This document shows, in pieces, positions 1-5,631 of a DNA stretch of 5,631 bases (its first letter is position 1; each line of letters starts with the position of its first letter). Where the stretch lies: contig JAUZEI010000215.1 in the NCBI GenBank assembly GCA_030839105.1, forward strand, positions 1 through 5,631. Direction: 5' to 3'. The stretch is from Actinomycetota bacterium (GTDB taxonomy: Bacteria > Actinomycetota > Acidimicrobiia > IMCC26256 > PALSA-610). The position numbers were made by a program, and so were the translations under genes. The notes beneath the pieces were generated by a model. The model was not told the origin of the DNA, did not search any database, and worked only from the letters and a program-made list of their open reading frames with translations.

Positions 1-807
1 CGGCGCTACCGGCCGCGAGTTGTGGTCGGATTCGGCGGCTATGCGTCGTTCCCGTGCGTGCTCGCGGCCCGACTCCTGCGCGTGCCGGTCGTCGTCCACG
101 AGCAGGACGCGGCCCCGGGCCTCGCCAACCGGCTCGGTGTGCGGCTCGGTGCGCGTCCGGCCGTCTCGTTGCCGGACACTCCGCTGCCGGGCGCGACCCT
201 CACCGGCAATCCGGTTCGAGCCGTGTTCACCCGACTCGAGCGCGAGCACGCCCCCGGTCCGGCCTTGATCGCGGTGTTCGGCGGTGCGCACGGGGCGCGG
301 ACGATCAACCGGGCCGCGCTCGGCTGCTACGACGTGTGGCGCGATCGCAGCGACCTTGCGGTGCGTCATGTCTGTGGTCCGCGCAATATCGAGACGTGTA
401 CGGCCGAGCTCGCCGCAGCACGCCGCGCCGGCGACTCCTTGCAGTACGAGCTCGTCGGCTACGAGGAACGCATGGATCGCCTCTACTCCAAAGCGGCGGT
501 CGCCGTGTGCCGGTCGGGCGCGGGAACGATCGCCGAGCTGACCGCGGTCGGTCTCCCGGCGATCCTCGTTCCGTTGCCCGGCGCGCCGAGCGATCATCAG
601 ACGCGGAACGCGCAGACGCTGGCACGGGCCGGGGCCGCGGTGATGTTGCGCGACGAGGCGTGCGACGCCGCGCACCTCGCTCGCGCCGTCTCCGATCTCC
701 TCGACGATCCCGATCGCCTCTCGCAAATGGGGCGCGCCGCGCACGCGCTCGGGCGCCGCGATGCCGCCGAGCGGCTGGCCGATCTCGTCGAGGAGCACGC
801 CCGGTGA
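1..807 (+). CDS. murG: MurG, UDP-GlcNAc:lipid I N-acetylglucosaminyltransferase (3' part)
   Basis: MurG transfers GlcNAc from UDP-GlcNAc to lipid I at the inner face of the membrane, making lipid II. The window opens inside the gene in frame 1 and shows the last 268 residues; by comparison with E. coli MurG (355 aa) roughly the first 90 residues are missing. Visible motifs, numbered from the window start, are GFGGYAS (10-16), HEQDAAPGLANR (33-44), GNPVR (69-73), the GT-B glycine loop GGAHGAR (94-100), RSGAGTIAEL (171-180) with the family's UDP-ribose-binding Glu at 179, and SDHQTRNA (197-204). Order and spacing fit the family. Two sites differ from the usual form: HEQD in place of HEQN, and GGAHGA in place of GGSxGA. 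The stop codon overlaps the murC GTG start. ftsW is the usual upstream neighbour but lies outside the window. Identification is secure. Confidence 0.96.
   Translation, partial: RRYRPRVVVGFGGYASFPCVLAARLLRVPVVVHEQDAAPGLANRLGVRLGARPAVSLPDTPLPGATLTGNPVRAVFTRLEREHAPGPALIAVFGGAHGARTINRAALGCYDVWRDRSDLAVRHVCGPRNIETCTAELAAARRAGDSLQYELVGYEERMDRLYSKAAVAVCRSGAGTIAELTAVGLPAILVPLPGAPSDHQTRNAQTLARAGAAVMLRDEACDAAHLARAVSDLLDDPDRLSQMGRAAHALGRRDAAERLADLVEEHAR
790..795 (+). promoter_or_regulatory. Shine-Dalgarno sequence of murC
   Basis: GAGGAG lies inside the last codons of murG, 8 nt before the GTG at 804. It decides the murC start: translation from this GTG gives a standard-length MurC, while the reading frame itself stays open far upstream inside murG. 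Confidence 0.75.
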
Positions 808-2210
808 CGGCCGGCGCCTCCGAGGCCCGGAGCGGGACGCCGGTGCTCGACCTCGCGCAACCGCGCCGGATCCACATCGTCGGTGTCGCGGGCGCCGGCA
901 TGAGCGCGATCGCCCTCGTGCTCGCTCGCATGGGTCACAACGTGAGCGGGTCCGACATCAAGAGTGCAGCCGTGCTGGAACGGCTGGCCGCGGCGGGCGT
1001 CGACGTGCACGTCGGCAACCGCGCCGAGCATGTTCCCCCCGGCGCCGACGCGGTCGTTTATTCGACTGCGATCCCGCGCCGGAATGTCGAGCTCGTCGCC
1101 GCCGATCGTCTCGGCATCCCGGTGTTGCACCGATCCGCGGCACTCGCGGCGTTGACCCGGACCCGGCGCACGATCGCGGTCGCCGGTTCGCACGGAAAAA
1201 CCACGACGGCATCGATGCTCGCGCTGGTCCTGCGCAGCGCCGGTTGGTCGCCGAGTTTCGTCATCGGCGGCGAGGTGAACGAAGTCGGGAGCAACGCCGC
1301 GTTCGGGGACGGGGAGTGGCTCGTCGTCGAAGCGGACGAAAGCGACGGCACCTTCCTGCATCTCGCGGCCGAAGCGGCTCTGGTGACCAACATCGAACCC
1401 GACCATCTCGATCACTACGGCGATTTCGCGGGGTTGGTGCTCGCGTTCGAGCGCTTCATCGCCTCGGTCGAGGGCCCGGTGGTGTGTTCTGCCGACGACC
1501 CGGTCGCCCGGCGGCTCGCGCGGGAGCAACACTCGATCCGAACCTACGGCTTCGACCCCGAGGCCGACTACCGCATCGCCGACGAGGTCGTCGACGGACG
1601 CGGGTGCCGCTTCACCTTGACGGTCGACGGCGCCTCACCGGTGTCGATCACGGTTCCGGCCGGCGTGAAGGCATCGACCAACGCCGCCGGCGCCATCGCG
1701 ATCGCGCGCGAGATCGGCGTGGACTTCGAGCCCGCGGTCCGGGCGCTCGCGGCATTCGGCGGCGTCGCCCGCCGCTTCCAGTACCGCGGCGAGCGCGACG
1801 GCGTGACCTACATCGACGACTACGCGCATCTCCCGACAGAGGTCGCGGCCGCGATCGCGGCGGCGCGACAAGGACCATGGCGCCGGGTCATCGTCGTCTT
1901 CCAACCCCACCGCTACACCCGCACGGCATCGATCGGCCCGCAGTTCTCCGACGCGTTCTCCGCCGCCGACACGCTCGTCCTCACCGACGTCTATCCCGCG
2001 GGGGAGACGCCGATCCCCGGCGTCTCCGGCCGTCTGATCCTGCACGTCGTGCTCGATCACCATCCGGAGCTCGCCGTCGCGTACCTCCCGCGTCCGGTCG
2101 ATCTCGCCGTGGTTCCGGAGCGGTACGCGCGGCCCGGCGACCTGGTCCTGACGCTGGGTGCGGGCGACCTCACGACGATGCCCGACGTGTGGCTGGGCGT
2201 CGGGGCATGA
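804..2210 (+). CDS. murC: MurC, UDP-N-acetylmuramate--L-alanine ligase
   Basis: This cytoplasmic ATP-dependent ligase adds L-Ala to UDP-MurNAc, the first amino acid of the stem peptide. Its 468 aa are normal for the family. The GTG start overlaps the murG stop (GTGA) and has a GAGGAG 8 nt upstream. The N-terminal UDP-binding domain has GVAGAGMS (27-34). The central ATPase domain has the P-loop GSHGKTTT (128-135, Lys132), EADESDGTF (176-184, Glu176) and NIEPDHLDHYGD (196-207, His201). The C-terminal domain follows RRFQ (323-326, Arg324), with DDYAHLPTE (338-346), FQPHRYTRT (366-374), TDVYPAGETP (394-403) and GAGDLTT (452-458). Aligned by eye with the E. coli invariant set (K130, E174, H199, N293, N296, R327, D351), all are kept except N293, replaced by Ala290; the N296 equivalent is Asn293. 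The usual DDYGHHPTE or DDYAHHPTE reads DDYAHLPTE. Neither change looks like decay, because the frame and all other motifs are intact. Confidence 0.98.
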   Translation: MTAGASEARSGTPVLDLAQPRRIHIVGVAGAGMSAIALVLARMGHNVSGSDIKSAAVLERLAAAGVDVHVGNRAEHVPPGADAVVYSTAIPRRNVELVAADRLGIPVLHRSAALAALTRTRRTIAVAGSHGKTTTASMLALVLRSAGWSPSFVIGGEVNEVGSNAAFGDGEWLVVEADESDGTFLHLAAEAALVTNIEPDHLDHYGDFAGLVLAFERFIASVEGPVVCSADDPVARRLAREQHSIRTYGFDPEADYRIADEVVDGRGCRFTLTVDGASPVSITVPAGVKASTNAAGAIAIAREIGVDFEPAVRALAAFGGVARRFQYRGERDGVTYIDDYAHLPTEVAAAIAAARQGPWRRVIVVFQPHRYTRTASIGPQFSDAFSAADTLVLTDVYPAGETPIPGVSGRLILHVVLDHHPELAVAYLPRPVDLAVVPERYARPGDLVLTLGAGDLTTMPDVWLGVGA

Positions 2211-3148
2211 ACCTCGACTCCGTCGCCACGGCGATCGGGGCGCGCCTCCCGGGCCGGGTCGAGCGCGGTGCGCCTTCGGCTCCGCTGACCACGTATCGAT
2301 GCGGTGGCCCGTTGGCCGTTCTCGTGCGCGTCAACAGCGAATCCGACGCGAACGACGTTGCCGCGGTGCTGGCGACGCAGCCGGACGTGCCCGTGCTGAT
2401 CATCGGTCGCGGTTCGAACCTGTTGATCGCCGACCGCGGTTTCGCCGGCGTCGCGCTCGTTCCGGGCGGCGACTTCGAACGTCTTGATGTCGATCCGGCC
2501 GCCGCCCGGGTCGGCGCCGGCAGCGCGGTCGCGCTCCCGGTGCTTGCGCGCCAGGCCGCGAAGGCGGGTATCGGCGGCCTCGAATTCTTCGTCGGCATTC
2601 CCGGCAGCGTCGGGGGTGCGGTTCGGATGAACGCCGGTGGCCACGGGGCGCAGACAGCCGATGCCCTTGTCTCGGTCCGGGTTCTGGATCTCGGCGGTGG
2701 TGGCATGCGCGAGCTCGGTGCCGACGCGCTCGGTCTCGGCTACCGCCGGTCGGTACTGGGCAGTCGCGACTTCGCGCTGTCGGCCACCTTCGCCGGTACC
2801 CCGGAAGACCCTGCGGTCTGCGACCGTCGCATCGACGAGATCGTCCGGTGGCGACGCGAGCACCAACCCGGCGGGCAGAACGCCGGCTCCGTCTTCACCA
2901 ATCCGCCGGGCGATGCCGCCGGTCGGCTCATCGAGGCCGCCGGGTGCAAGGGGTTACGCGTCGGGGGAGTGATGGTCTCGGAGAAGCACGCGAACTTCTT
3001 CGCGGCATCACCCGGCGCGCACGCCGACGACGTGCTCGCCCTCGTACGGCTGGTGCAGTCGCGCGTCGAGGCCACGACAGGTGTGCGGCTCGAGCTCGAG
3101 TTGCAGCTGATCGGTTTCGCCGACACGACCCAGGAGGTCGGAGGATGA
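2207..3148 (+). CDS. murB: MurB, UDP-N-acetylenolpyruvoylglucosamine reductase (type II)
   Basis: MurB is a cytoplasmic FAD enzyme that uses NADPH to reduce enolpyruvyl-UDP-GlcNAc to UDP-MurNAc, the substrate of MurC encoded just upstream. It is 313 aa. The FAD-binding half shows TTYRCGG (28-34), GRGSNLLIADRGF (67-79) and FFVGIPGSVGGAVRMNAGG (127-145). The substrate domain shows GYRRS (178-182), QNAGSVFTNP (224-233) with the proton-donor Ser228, and GGVMVSEKHANFF (253-265). The catalytic Glu is probably Glu298 in LELELQLIG, matching E. coli E325 by position. The length and the short stretch between the YRxS and GSVF motifs fit the type II subclass, which lacks the extra loop of E. coli MurB. 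The ATG overlaps the murC TGA (ATGA) and has no convincing Shine-Dalgarno sequence, so translation is probably coupled to murC. Confidence 0.97.
   Translation: MNLDSVATAIGARLPGRVERGAPSAPLTTYRCGGPLAVLVRVNSESDANDVAAVLATQPDVPVLIIGRGSNLLIADRGFAGVALVPGGDFERLDVDPAAARVGAGSAVALPVLARQAAKAGIGGLEFFVGIPGSVGGAVRMNAGGHGAQTADALVSVRVLDLGGGGMRELGADALGLGYRRSVLGSRDFALSATFAGTPEDPAVCDRRIDEIVRWRREHQPGGQNAGSVFTNPPGDAAGRLIEAAGCKGLRVGGVMVSEKHANFFAASPGAHADDVLALVRLVQSRVEATTGVRLELELQLIGFADTTQEVGG
3132..3137 (+). promoter_or_regulatory. Shine-Dalgarno sequence of ftsQ
   Basis: AGGAGG, an ideal anti-16S match, lies in the last codons of murB, 7 nt before the ATG at 3145. It fixes the ftsQ start; the frame is open upstream within murB, but a longer protein would lack a ribosome site and exceed the usual N-terminal tail. 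Confidence 0.85.
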
Positions 3149-3924
3149 CGACGACACCCACACCCACTCGTCCGCCCGAGGCCCCGCGGATCAATCCGCG
3201 GATCCGCGAACGCCTCATCGAGGTCCGCCGCGAAGCGGGTCGACGCCGGCTACGCATCCTGCTCGTTGTGTCGAGTGTCATCTGCACCGGCGGCATCACA
3301 TTCCTGACCGTCACCTCCCCCCTTCTGGACGTCGACCGCATCGAGGTGGTCGGCGCGCAACACACGACCGCGGCGCAGCTGCGCGCTGCATCGGGTGTGC
3401 ACGTGCACGACCATCTCGTGTTCGTCGACACCGGCGCGGCGACGCGCCACCTGGAACAACTTCCGTGGGTCGAACGGGCGACGGTGAAACGCGATTTTCC
3501 GGGAACGCTGAAGATCGCAGTGGTCGAGTACTCGGCGGCGGCGTACGTGCGCGTTGGCGGCGGCGTCATCCTTGTGGCTTCGAACGGTCACGTGATCGCC
3601 CGGGCCCGTGCCGCGCCCGCCGGCGCGGTCGAGGTGCGCGGCGTGCGCCGGCCTCCGAATGTCGGCGAGCTGCTCGCGCCACCCGACGCGGCCGGTCTCG
3701 TCGGGCGACTGCCCGCGGCACTGGCGCGCCAGATCGACGCGGTCGACGTCGGCGGAAGTGGCGTCGCGCTGCACGTCACGCGCGGCGGGCGGATTCTCCT
3801 GGGGAGCACGGAGGATCTCGATGCCAAAGCGGCGTCCGCGTTGGCGGTGCTGGAGTTACGCGGCGGCCGTCCGTTCGCCTATATCGACGTGTCGACGCCC
3901 GACCGGCCGACGTCGCATGATTGA
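3145..3924 (+). CDS. ftsQ: FtsQ/DivIB, bitopic divisome protein
   Basis: FtsQ is a single-pass membrane protein that links early and late divisome proteins, in other bacteria through a complex with FtsB and FtsL. It is 259 aa. The layout seen is a polar cytoplasmic tail rich in Thr, Pro and Arg (1-36), one transmembrane segment (about 37-57, LRILLVVSSVICTGGITFLT), then an extracytoplasmic POTRA domain (about 60-130) beginning LLDVDRIEVVGAQHT and containing LPWVERATVKRDFPGTLKI (106-124), which is typical of the family. The FtsQ beta domain follows (about 131-250). The sequence is divergent, as usual for FtsQ, so the call rests on topology, the POTRA motif and position directly before ftsZ. The ATG overlaps the murB stop (ATGA). 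No ftsA follows, as expected in Actinomycetota. The stop codon overlaps the -35 element of the candidate ftsZ promoter. Confidence 0.93.
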   Translation: MTTTPTPTRPPEAPRINPRIRERLIEVRREAGRRRLRILLVVSSVICTGGITFLTVTSPLLDVDRIEVVGAQHTTAAQLRAASGVHVHDHLVFVDTGAATRHLEQLPWVERATVKRDFPGTLKIAVVEYSAAAYVRVGGGVILVASNGHVIARARAAPAGAVEVRGVRRPPNVGELLAPPDAAGLVGRLPAALARQIDAVDVGGSGVALHVTRGGRILLGSTEDLDAKAASALAVLELRGGRPFAYIDVSTPDRPTSHD

Positions 3925-3949
3925 TTCGTACTGCCTGCTCCGGTACAGT
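3921..3949 (+). promoter_or_regulatory. Candidate sigma-70-type promoter for ftsZ
   Basis: A -35-like TTGATT (3921-3926) is followed after exactly 17 nt by a -10-like TACAGT (3944-3949). The expected transcription start is near 3956, giving a leader of about 168 nt. It lies across the ftsQ stop codon, at the start of the only intergenic gap in the window. The spacing and hexamers are seen directly; promoter activity is inferred. Confidence 0.55.
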
Positions 3950-3964
3950 CTCGACGCGAAGCAC

Positions 3965-3986
3965 AGGTTGACATAAATGTCAACCT
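3965..3986 (+). promoter_or_regulatory. Perfect inverted repeat, possible operator or leader hairpin
   Basis: The arms AGGTTGACAT (3965-3974) and ATGTCAACCT (3977-3986) are exact reverse complements separated by AA. The site starts about 9 nt after the predicted transcription start of the ftsZ promoter, so it could be an operator for a dimeric repressor. As RNA it could form a 9-bp stem closed by a UAAA tetraloop. It contains TTGACA (3968-3973), but no -10-like hexamer lies 16-18 nt downstream. No T-run follows, so it is not a standard intrinsic terminator. Confidence 0.6.
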
Positions 3987-3995
3987 CAACTTGAG
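3985..3995 (+). repeat. Short palindrome CTCAA-C-TTGAG overlapping the larger inverted repeat
   Basis: CTCAA and TTGAG are exact reverse complements around one C. The element shares two bases with the right arm of the preceding repeat, and TCAAC is repeated at 3980s spacing across both (TCAACCTCAAC). It may be a second half of one compound protein-binding site. Its shortness means chance is possible. Confidence 0.4.
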
Positions 3996-4053
3996 CTTCA
4001 CACTCCGGCGGTGATCCGACAGGGATTTTCGCAGAGATGCCGGTCGCAGGCCT

Positions 4054-4072
4054 ACGAGCACGTCATGCTCGT
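4054..4072 (+). repeat. Hairpin in the ftsZ leader
   Basis: ACGAGCA (4054-4060) and TGCTCGT (4066-4072) can form a 7-bp stem with a 5-nt loop in the ftsZ leader RNA. GAGCACG occurs at 4056-4062 and again at 4073-4079, so a weaker alternative pairing of the TGCT strand with the second copy is possible. No T-run follows. Confidence 0.4.
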
Positions 4073-4089
4073 GAGCACGCGATCAGTGG

Positions 4090-4104
4090 CCCCGGGTCAC
4101 GGGG
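4090..4104 (+). repeat. GC hairpin just before the ftsZ ribosome site
   Basis: CCCCG (4090-4094) and CGGGG (4100-4104) can form a 5-bp all-GC stem with a 5-nt loop. It ends 7 nt before the ftsZ Shine-Dalgarno core, leaving the A/G-rich ribosome site single-stranded. A structural role is inference; short GC stems are common in DNA of this composition. Confidence 0.3.
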
Positions 4105-4111
4105 AGAAGGA

Positions 4112-4117
4112 AGAAGG
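4112..4117 (+). promoter_or_regulatory. Shine-Dalgarno sequence of ftsZ
   Basis: AGAAGG, at the end of a purine-rich run (4101-4117), lies 6 nt before the ATG at 4124. It selects this ATG over the in-frame ATG at 4037, which has no well-placed ribosome site and would add 29 basic residues not seen in FtsZ proteins. Confidence 0.8.
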
Positions 4118-4123
4118 CTTCAC

Positions 4124-5200
4124 ATGCTCGGCGCTCCGCAGCACTACCTCGCGGTGATCAAGGTCGTCGGTGTCGGCGGCGGTGGCTGTAACGCCGTCAA
4201 CCGCATGATCGACGCCGGACTGAAAGGTGTCGAGTTCATCGCCATCAACACCGACGCGCAGTCGCTCCTCTTGTCCGACGCCGACGTGAAGCTCGACATC
4301 GGTCGCACGCTCACCCGGGGGCTCGGCGCGGGCTCCGATCCCGAGATCGGTCAGCAGGCCGCCGAGGAGCACCGCCAAGAGATCGAAGAGGTGTTGAAGG
4401 GCGCCGACATGGTGTTCATCACCGCGGGCAAGGGCGGCGGCACCGGTACGGGTGGCGCACCGGTGGTCGCGGAGATCGCGAAGCAGATCGGCGCGTTGAC
4501 GATCGGCGTCGTGACGCGGCCCTTCGGTTTCGAGGGCCGCCGGCGTTCGGTGCAAGCCGAGTCGGGCATCGCGAAGCTGAAGGAAAAAGTCGACACGATC
4601 ATCATCATCCCGAACGAGCGTCTCCTCCAGGTGAGTGACGAACGCACGTCGATGTTGAACGCGTTCAAGATGGCCGACGAAGTGCTGTTGCAGGGCGTGC
4701 AGGGAATCACCGACCTCATCACCACGCCCGGTCTGATCAACACCGACTTCGCCGACGTGAAGATGATCCTGACGAACGCGGGATCCGCGCTCATGGGCGT
4801 CGGCTACGCGTCGGGCGACGGTCGCGCCGTCACGGCCGCGCGCGCTGCGATTTCGAGCCCGCTCCTCGAGGCGAGCATCGAAGGTGCCCGCGGCATCCTG
4901 CTCAACGTCAGCGGACCTTCGGATCTCGGCCTGTTCGAGCTCAACGAAGCCGCCGAGATTATCGGCCAGGCCGCGCATCCCGACGCGAACATCATCTTCG
5001 GTGCCGTCATCGACGACGCGCTCGGCGACGAGGTTCGGCTCACGGTCATCGCGGCGGGATTCGATCGCTACGAAGGCGAGGCGAGCGGCGCTCGCAAGTC
5101 GGCGTACTCGCTCGAGCTGAACGACGAAGACTCGCTCGCCGGTGAGGATGCGCTCGACCTCGGCGACGACGACTTCGACGTTCCCGAATTTCTGCGGTGA
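4124..5200 (+). CDS. ftsZ: FtsZ, tubulin-like cell division GTPase
   Basis: FtsZ polymerises with GTP into the cytoplasmic Z-ring that recruits the divisome. It is 358 aa from the ATG at 4124. The N-terminal GTPase domain shows [16 protein letters not shown] (13-28), NTDAQSL (42-48), the tubulin signature [12 protein letters not shown] (102-113) and [11 protein letters not shown] (131-141). The T7 loop is [13 protein letters not shown] (201-213), with the two Asp residues that complete the GTPase site of the next subunit (208 and 211). The second domain runs to about residue 313 ([11 protein letters not shown]). A linker of about 30 residues, rich in Glu and Asp, leads to the C-terminal peptide [11 protein letters not shown] (348-358), the docking site for membrane tethers. 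No ftsA is present here; in Actinomycetota the tether is SepF, often encoded a little downstream of pgeF, beyond this window. The gene has its own leader and candidate promoter, unlike its overlapping neighbours. Its stop overlaps the pgeF start. Confidence 0.99.
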   Translation: MLGAPQHYLAVIKVVGVGGGGCNAVNRMIDAGLKGVEFIAINTDAQSLLLSDADVKLDIGRTLTRGLGAGSDPEIGQQAAEEHRQEIEEVLKGADMVFITAGKGGGTGTGGAPVVAEIAKQIGALTIGVVTRPFGFEGRRRSVQAESGIAKLKEKVDTIIIIPNERLLQVSDERTSMLNAFKMADEVLLQGVQGITDLITTPGLINTDFADVKMILTNAGSALMGVGYASGDGRAVTAARAAISSPLLEASIEGARGILLNVSGPSDLGLFELNEAAEIIGQAAHPDANIIFGAVIDDALGDEVRLTVIAAGFDRYEGEASGARKSAYSLELNDEDSLAGEDALDLGDDDFDVPEFLR

Positions 5201-5631
5201 GGTTCGGGGGCCTCTCGGCCCCGCCGTTCGTCGAGGCCCGCGTGGGGCCGGCGCGCGTGTGGTGTTCCGGCCGGCCGCACGGCAACGTAGGAGATCACGT
5301 CGGTGACGACCCGGACGTGGTCGCCCGCAATCGAGCCGCCCTGGGCGCTTCGACGAGCGGCGCCGGCGCGCGGGGCTGGGTGTGGCTGCGCCAAGTGCAT
5401 GGCAACGAGGTCTACGTGGCCGATGCGGCGCCGCCGCCGGGACGCGAACCGGCACCCGTCGCCGATGCCGTCGTCACCGCGACCCGCGGGCTCACGCTCG
5501 CGATCGTGACGGCCGACTGCGCGCCTCTCGTCATCGCGTGCGACGATGCGGTCGGCGTCGTCCACGCCGGTCATCGTGGGCTCGCGAACGGCGTCATCGA
5601 AACCGCGGTCGCGCGGCTGCGAGAGATTGGC
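5197..5631 (+). CDS. pgeF: PgeF/YfiH-family peptidoglycan editing factor, purine nucleoside phosphorylase fold (5' part)
   Basis: Proteins of this family (YfiH, DUF152, multicopper polyphenol oxidase/laccase-like) bind a metal through two His and one Cys. E. coli YfiH removes UDP-MurNAc-L-Ser wrongly made by MurC; members also have purine nucleoside phosphorylase activity. The first 145 residues are present and the frame is open at the window end. All three metal-site residues are visible: His68 in QVHGNEV, Cys108 in TADCAPL and His123 in VVHAGHRG, close to H71, C107 and H124 of E. coli Yfi[13 protein letters not shown] (36-46 region) is also typical. The GTG at 5197 overlaps the ftsZ TGA (GTGA) but has no clear Shine-Dalgarno sequence. 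It is preferred because it puts about 20 residues before the VWCSGR strand, as in E. coli. An in-frame GTG at 5242 with GAGG 5 nt upstream is an alternative. The usual GGVS..PY.SLN stretch after that strand seems shortened. Confidence 0.92.
   Translation, partial: MRFGGLSAPPFVEARVGPARVWCSGRPHGNVGDHVGDDPDVVARNRAALGASTSGAGARGWVWLRQVHGNEVYVADAAPPPGREPAPVADAVVTATRGLTLAIVTADCAPLVIACDDAVGVVHAGHRGLANGVIETAVARLREIG
5207..5222 (+). repeat. GC hairpin just after the ftsZ stop
   Basis: GGGGCC (5207-5212) and GGCCCC (5217-5222) are exact reverse complements around a TCTC loop, 6 nt after the ftsZ stop and inside the first codons of pgeF. With no T-run downstream it is not a clear terminator. It could lower pgeF expression relative to ftsZ or protect the ftsZ mRNA 3' end, or be chance in GC-rich DNA. 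Confidence 0.3.

Noticed and set aside
54..803. Upstream extension of the murC frame across murG, giving a 718-residue product
   Set aside because: The frame is open only because of GC-rich codon use; the translation over murG is low-complexity Arg/Ala/Gly, while murG itself has clear motifs in frame 1. The GTG at 804 with its ribosome site is the natural start.
3965..3986. Intrinsic terminator after ftsQ
   Set aside because: The stem is perfect but not GC-rich and is not followed by a T-run.
3985..3995. SoxR- or HspR-type binding site (CTCAA/TTGAG arms)
   Set aside because: The arms resemble such sites, but the spacing is far shorter (1 nt) than in SoxR or HspR operators.
3968..3996. TTGACA inside the inverted repeat as a promoter -35
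   Set aside because: The hexamers 16-18 nt downstream (around TTGAGC) do not resemble a -10; the TTGATT/TACAGT pair upstream is better. The mirror TTGACA on the - strand also lacks a suitable -10.
4037..4123. Longer FtsZ from the in-frame ATG at 4037
   Set aside because: No spaced ribosome site, 29 extra basic residues unlike FtsZ N-termini, and a strong site in front of the ATG at 4124.
4065..4157. 30-codon upstream reading frame overlapping the ftsZ start
   Set aside because: No convincing ribosome site, start in a hairpin loop, and no recognisable product; likely chance. A 5-codon frame at 3977-3994 was rejected for the same reasons.
4097..5455. 452-residue open frame on the - strand across ftsZ and pgeF
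   Set aside because: It lies antisense to a clearly conserved ftsZ, has no recognisable domain, and is the typical mirror frame of G/C-ending codons.
1..5631. A novel defence, mobile or accessory system
   Set aside because: Every coding stretch is accounted for by recognisable dcw genes in normal order; no insertion sequence, integrase, repeat array or composition break was seen.

Overview
The window is a contiguous piece of a bacterial division and cell wall (dcw) cluster. All genes lie on the + strand, in the order murG (3' part), murC, murB, ftsQ, ftsZ, pgeF (5' part). The DNA is very GC-rich with G/C-dominated third codon positions. There is no ftsA between ftsQ and ftsZ, and pgeF directly follows ftsZ as in Actinomycetota. 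murB sits between murC and ftsQ, unlike Mycobacterium, where murB is elsewhere. This combination suggests a deep-branching actinobacterium, possibly Acidimicrobiia; that placement is inference from gene order and protein motifs, not a search result.

Bases 1-3924 form one tightly coupled run. murG/murC overlap by GTGA, murC/murB by ATGA and murB/ftsQ by ATGA. MurG makes lipid II, MurB and MurC make and extend UDP-MurNAc, and FtsQ is the bitopic divisome scaffold. Bases 3925-4123 are the only real intergenic gap. It carries a sigma-70-like promoter candidate overlapping the ftsQ stop codon, a perfect 10-bp inverted repeat just downstream, a shorter overlapping palindrome, two small hairpins and a good Shine-Dalgarno sequence for ftsZ. 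This looks like a dedicated ftsZ promoter and leader, which would let FtsZ be made independently of the upstream genes.

Bases 4124-5200 encode a complete, short FtsZ (358 aa) with an acidic linker of only about 30 residues and a canonical C-terminal peptide. pgeF begins at the ftsZ stop (GTGA overlap) and runs off the window end. It belongs to the YfiH family, which removes faulty UDP-MurNAc-L-Ser made by MurC, so a MurC error-correcting enzyme is linked to murC itself.

I see no mobile element, CRISPR, tRNA, rRNA, defence system or unknown gene. The window is mostly ordinary core biology. The most interesting parts are the ftsZ leader and several lineage-type substitutions in normally conserved motifs of MurG, MurC and PgeF.
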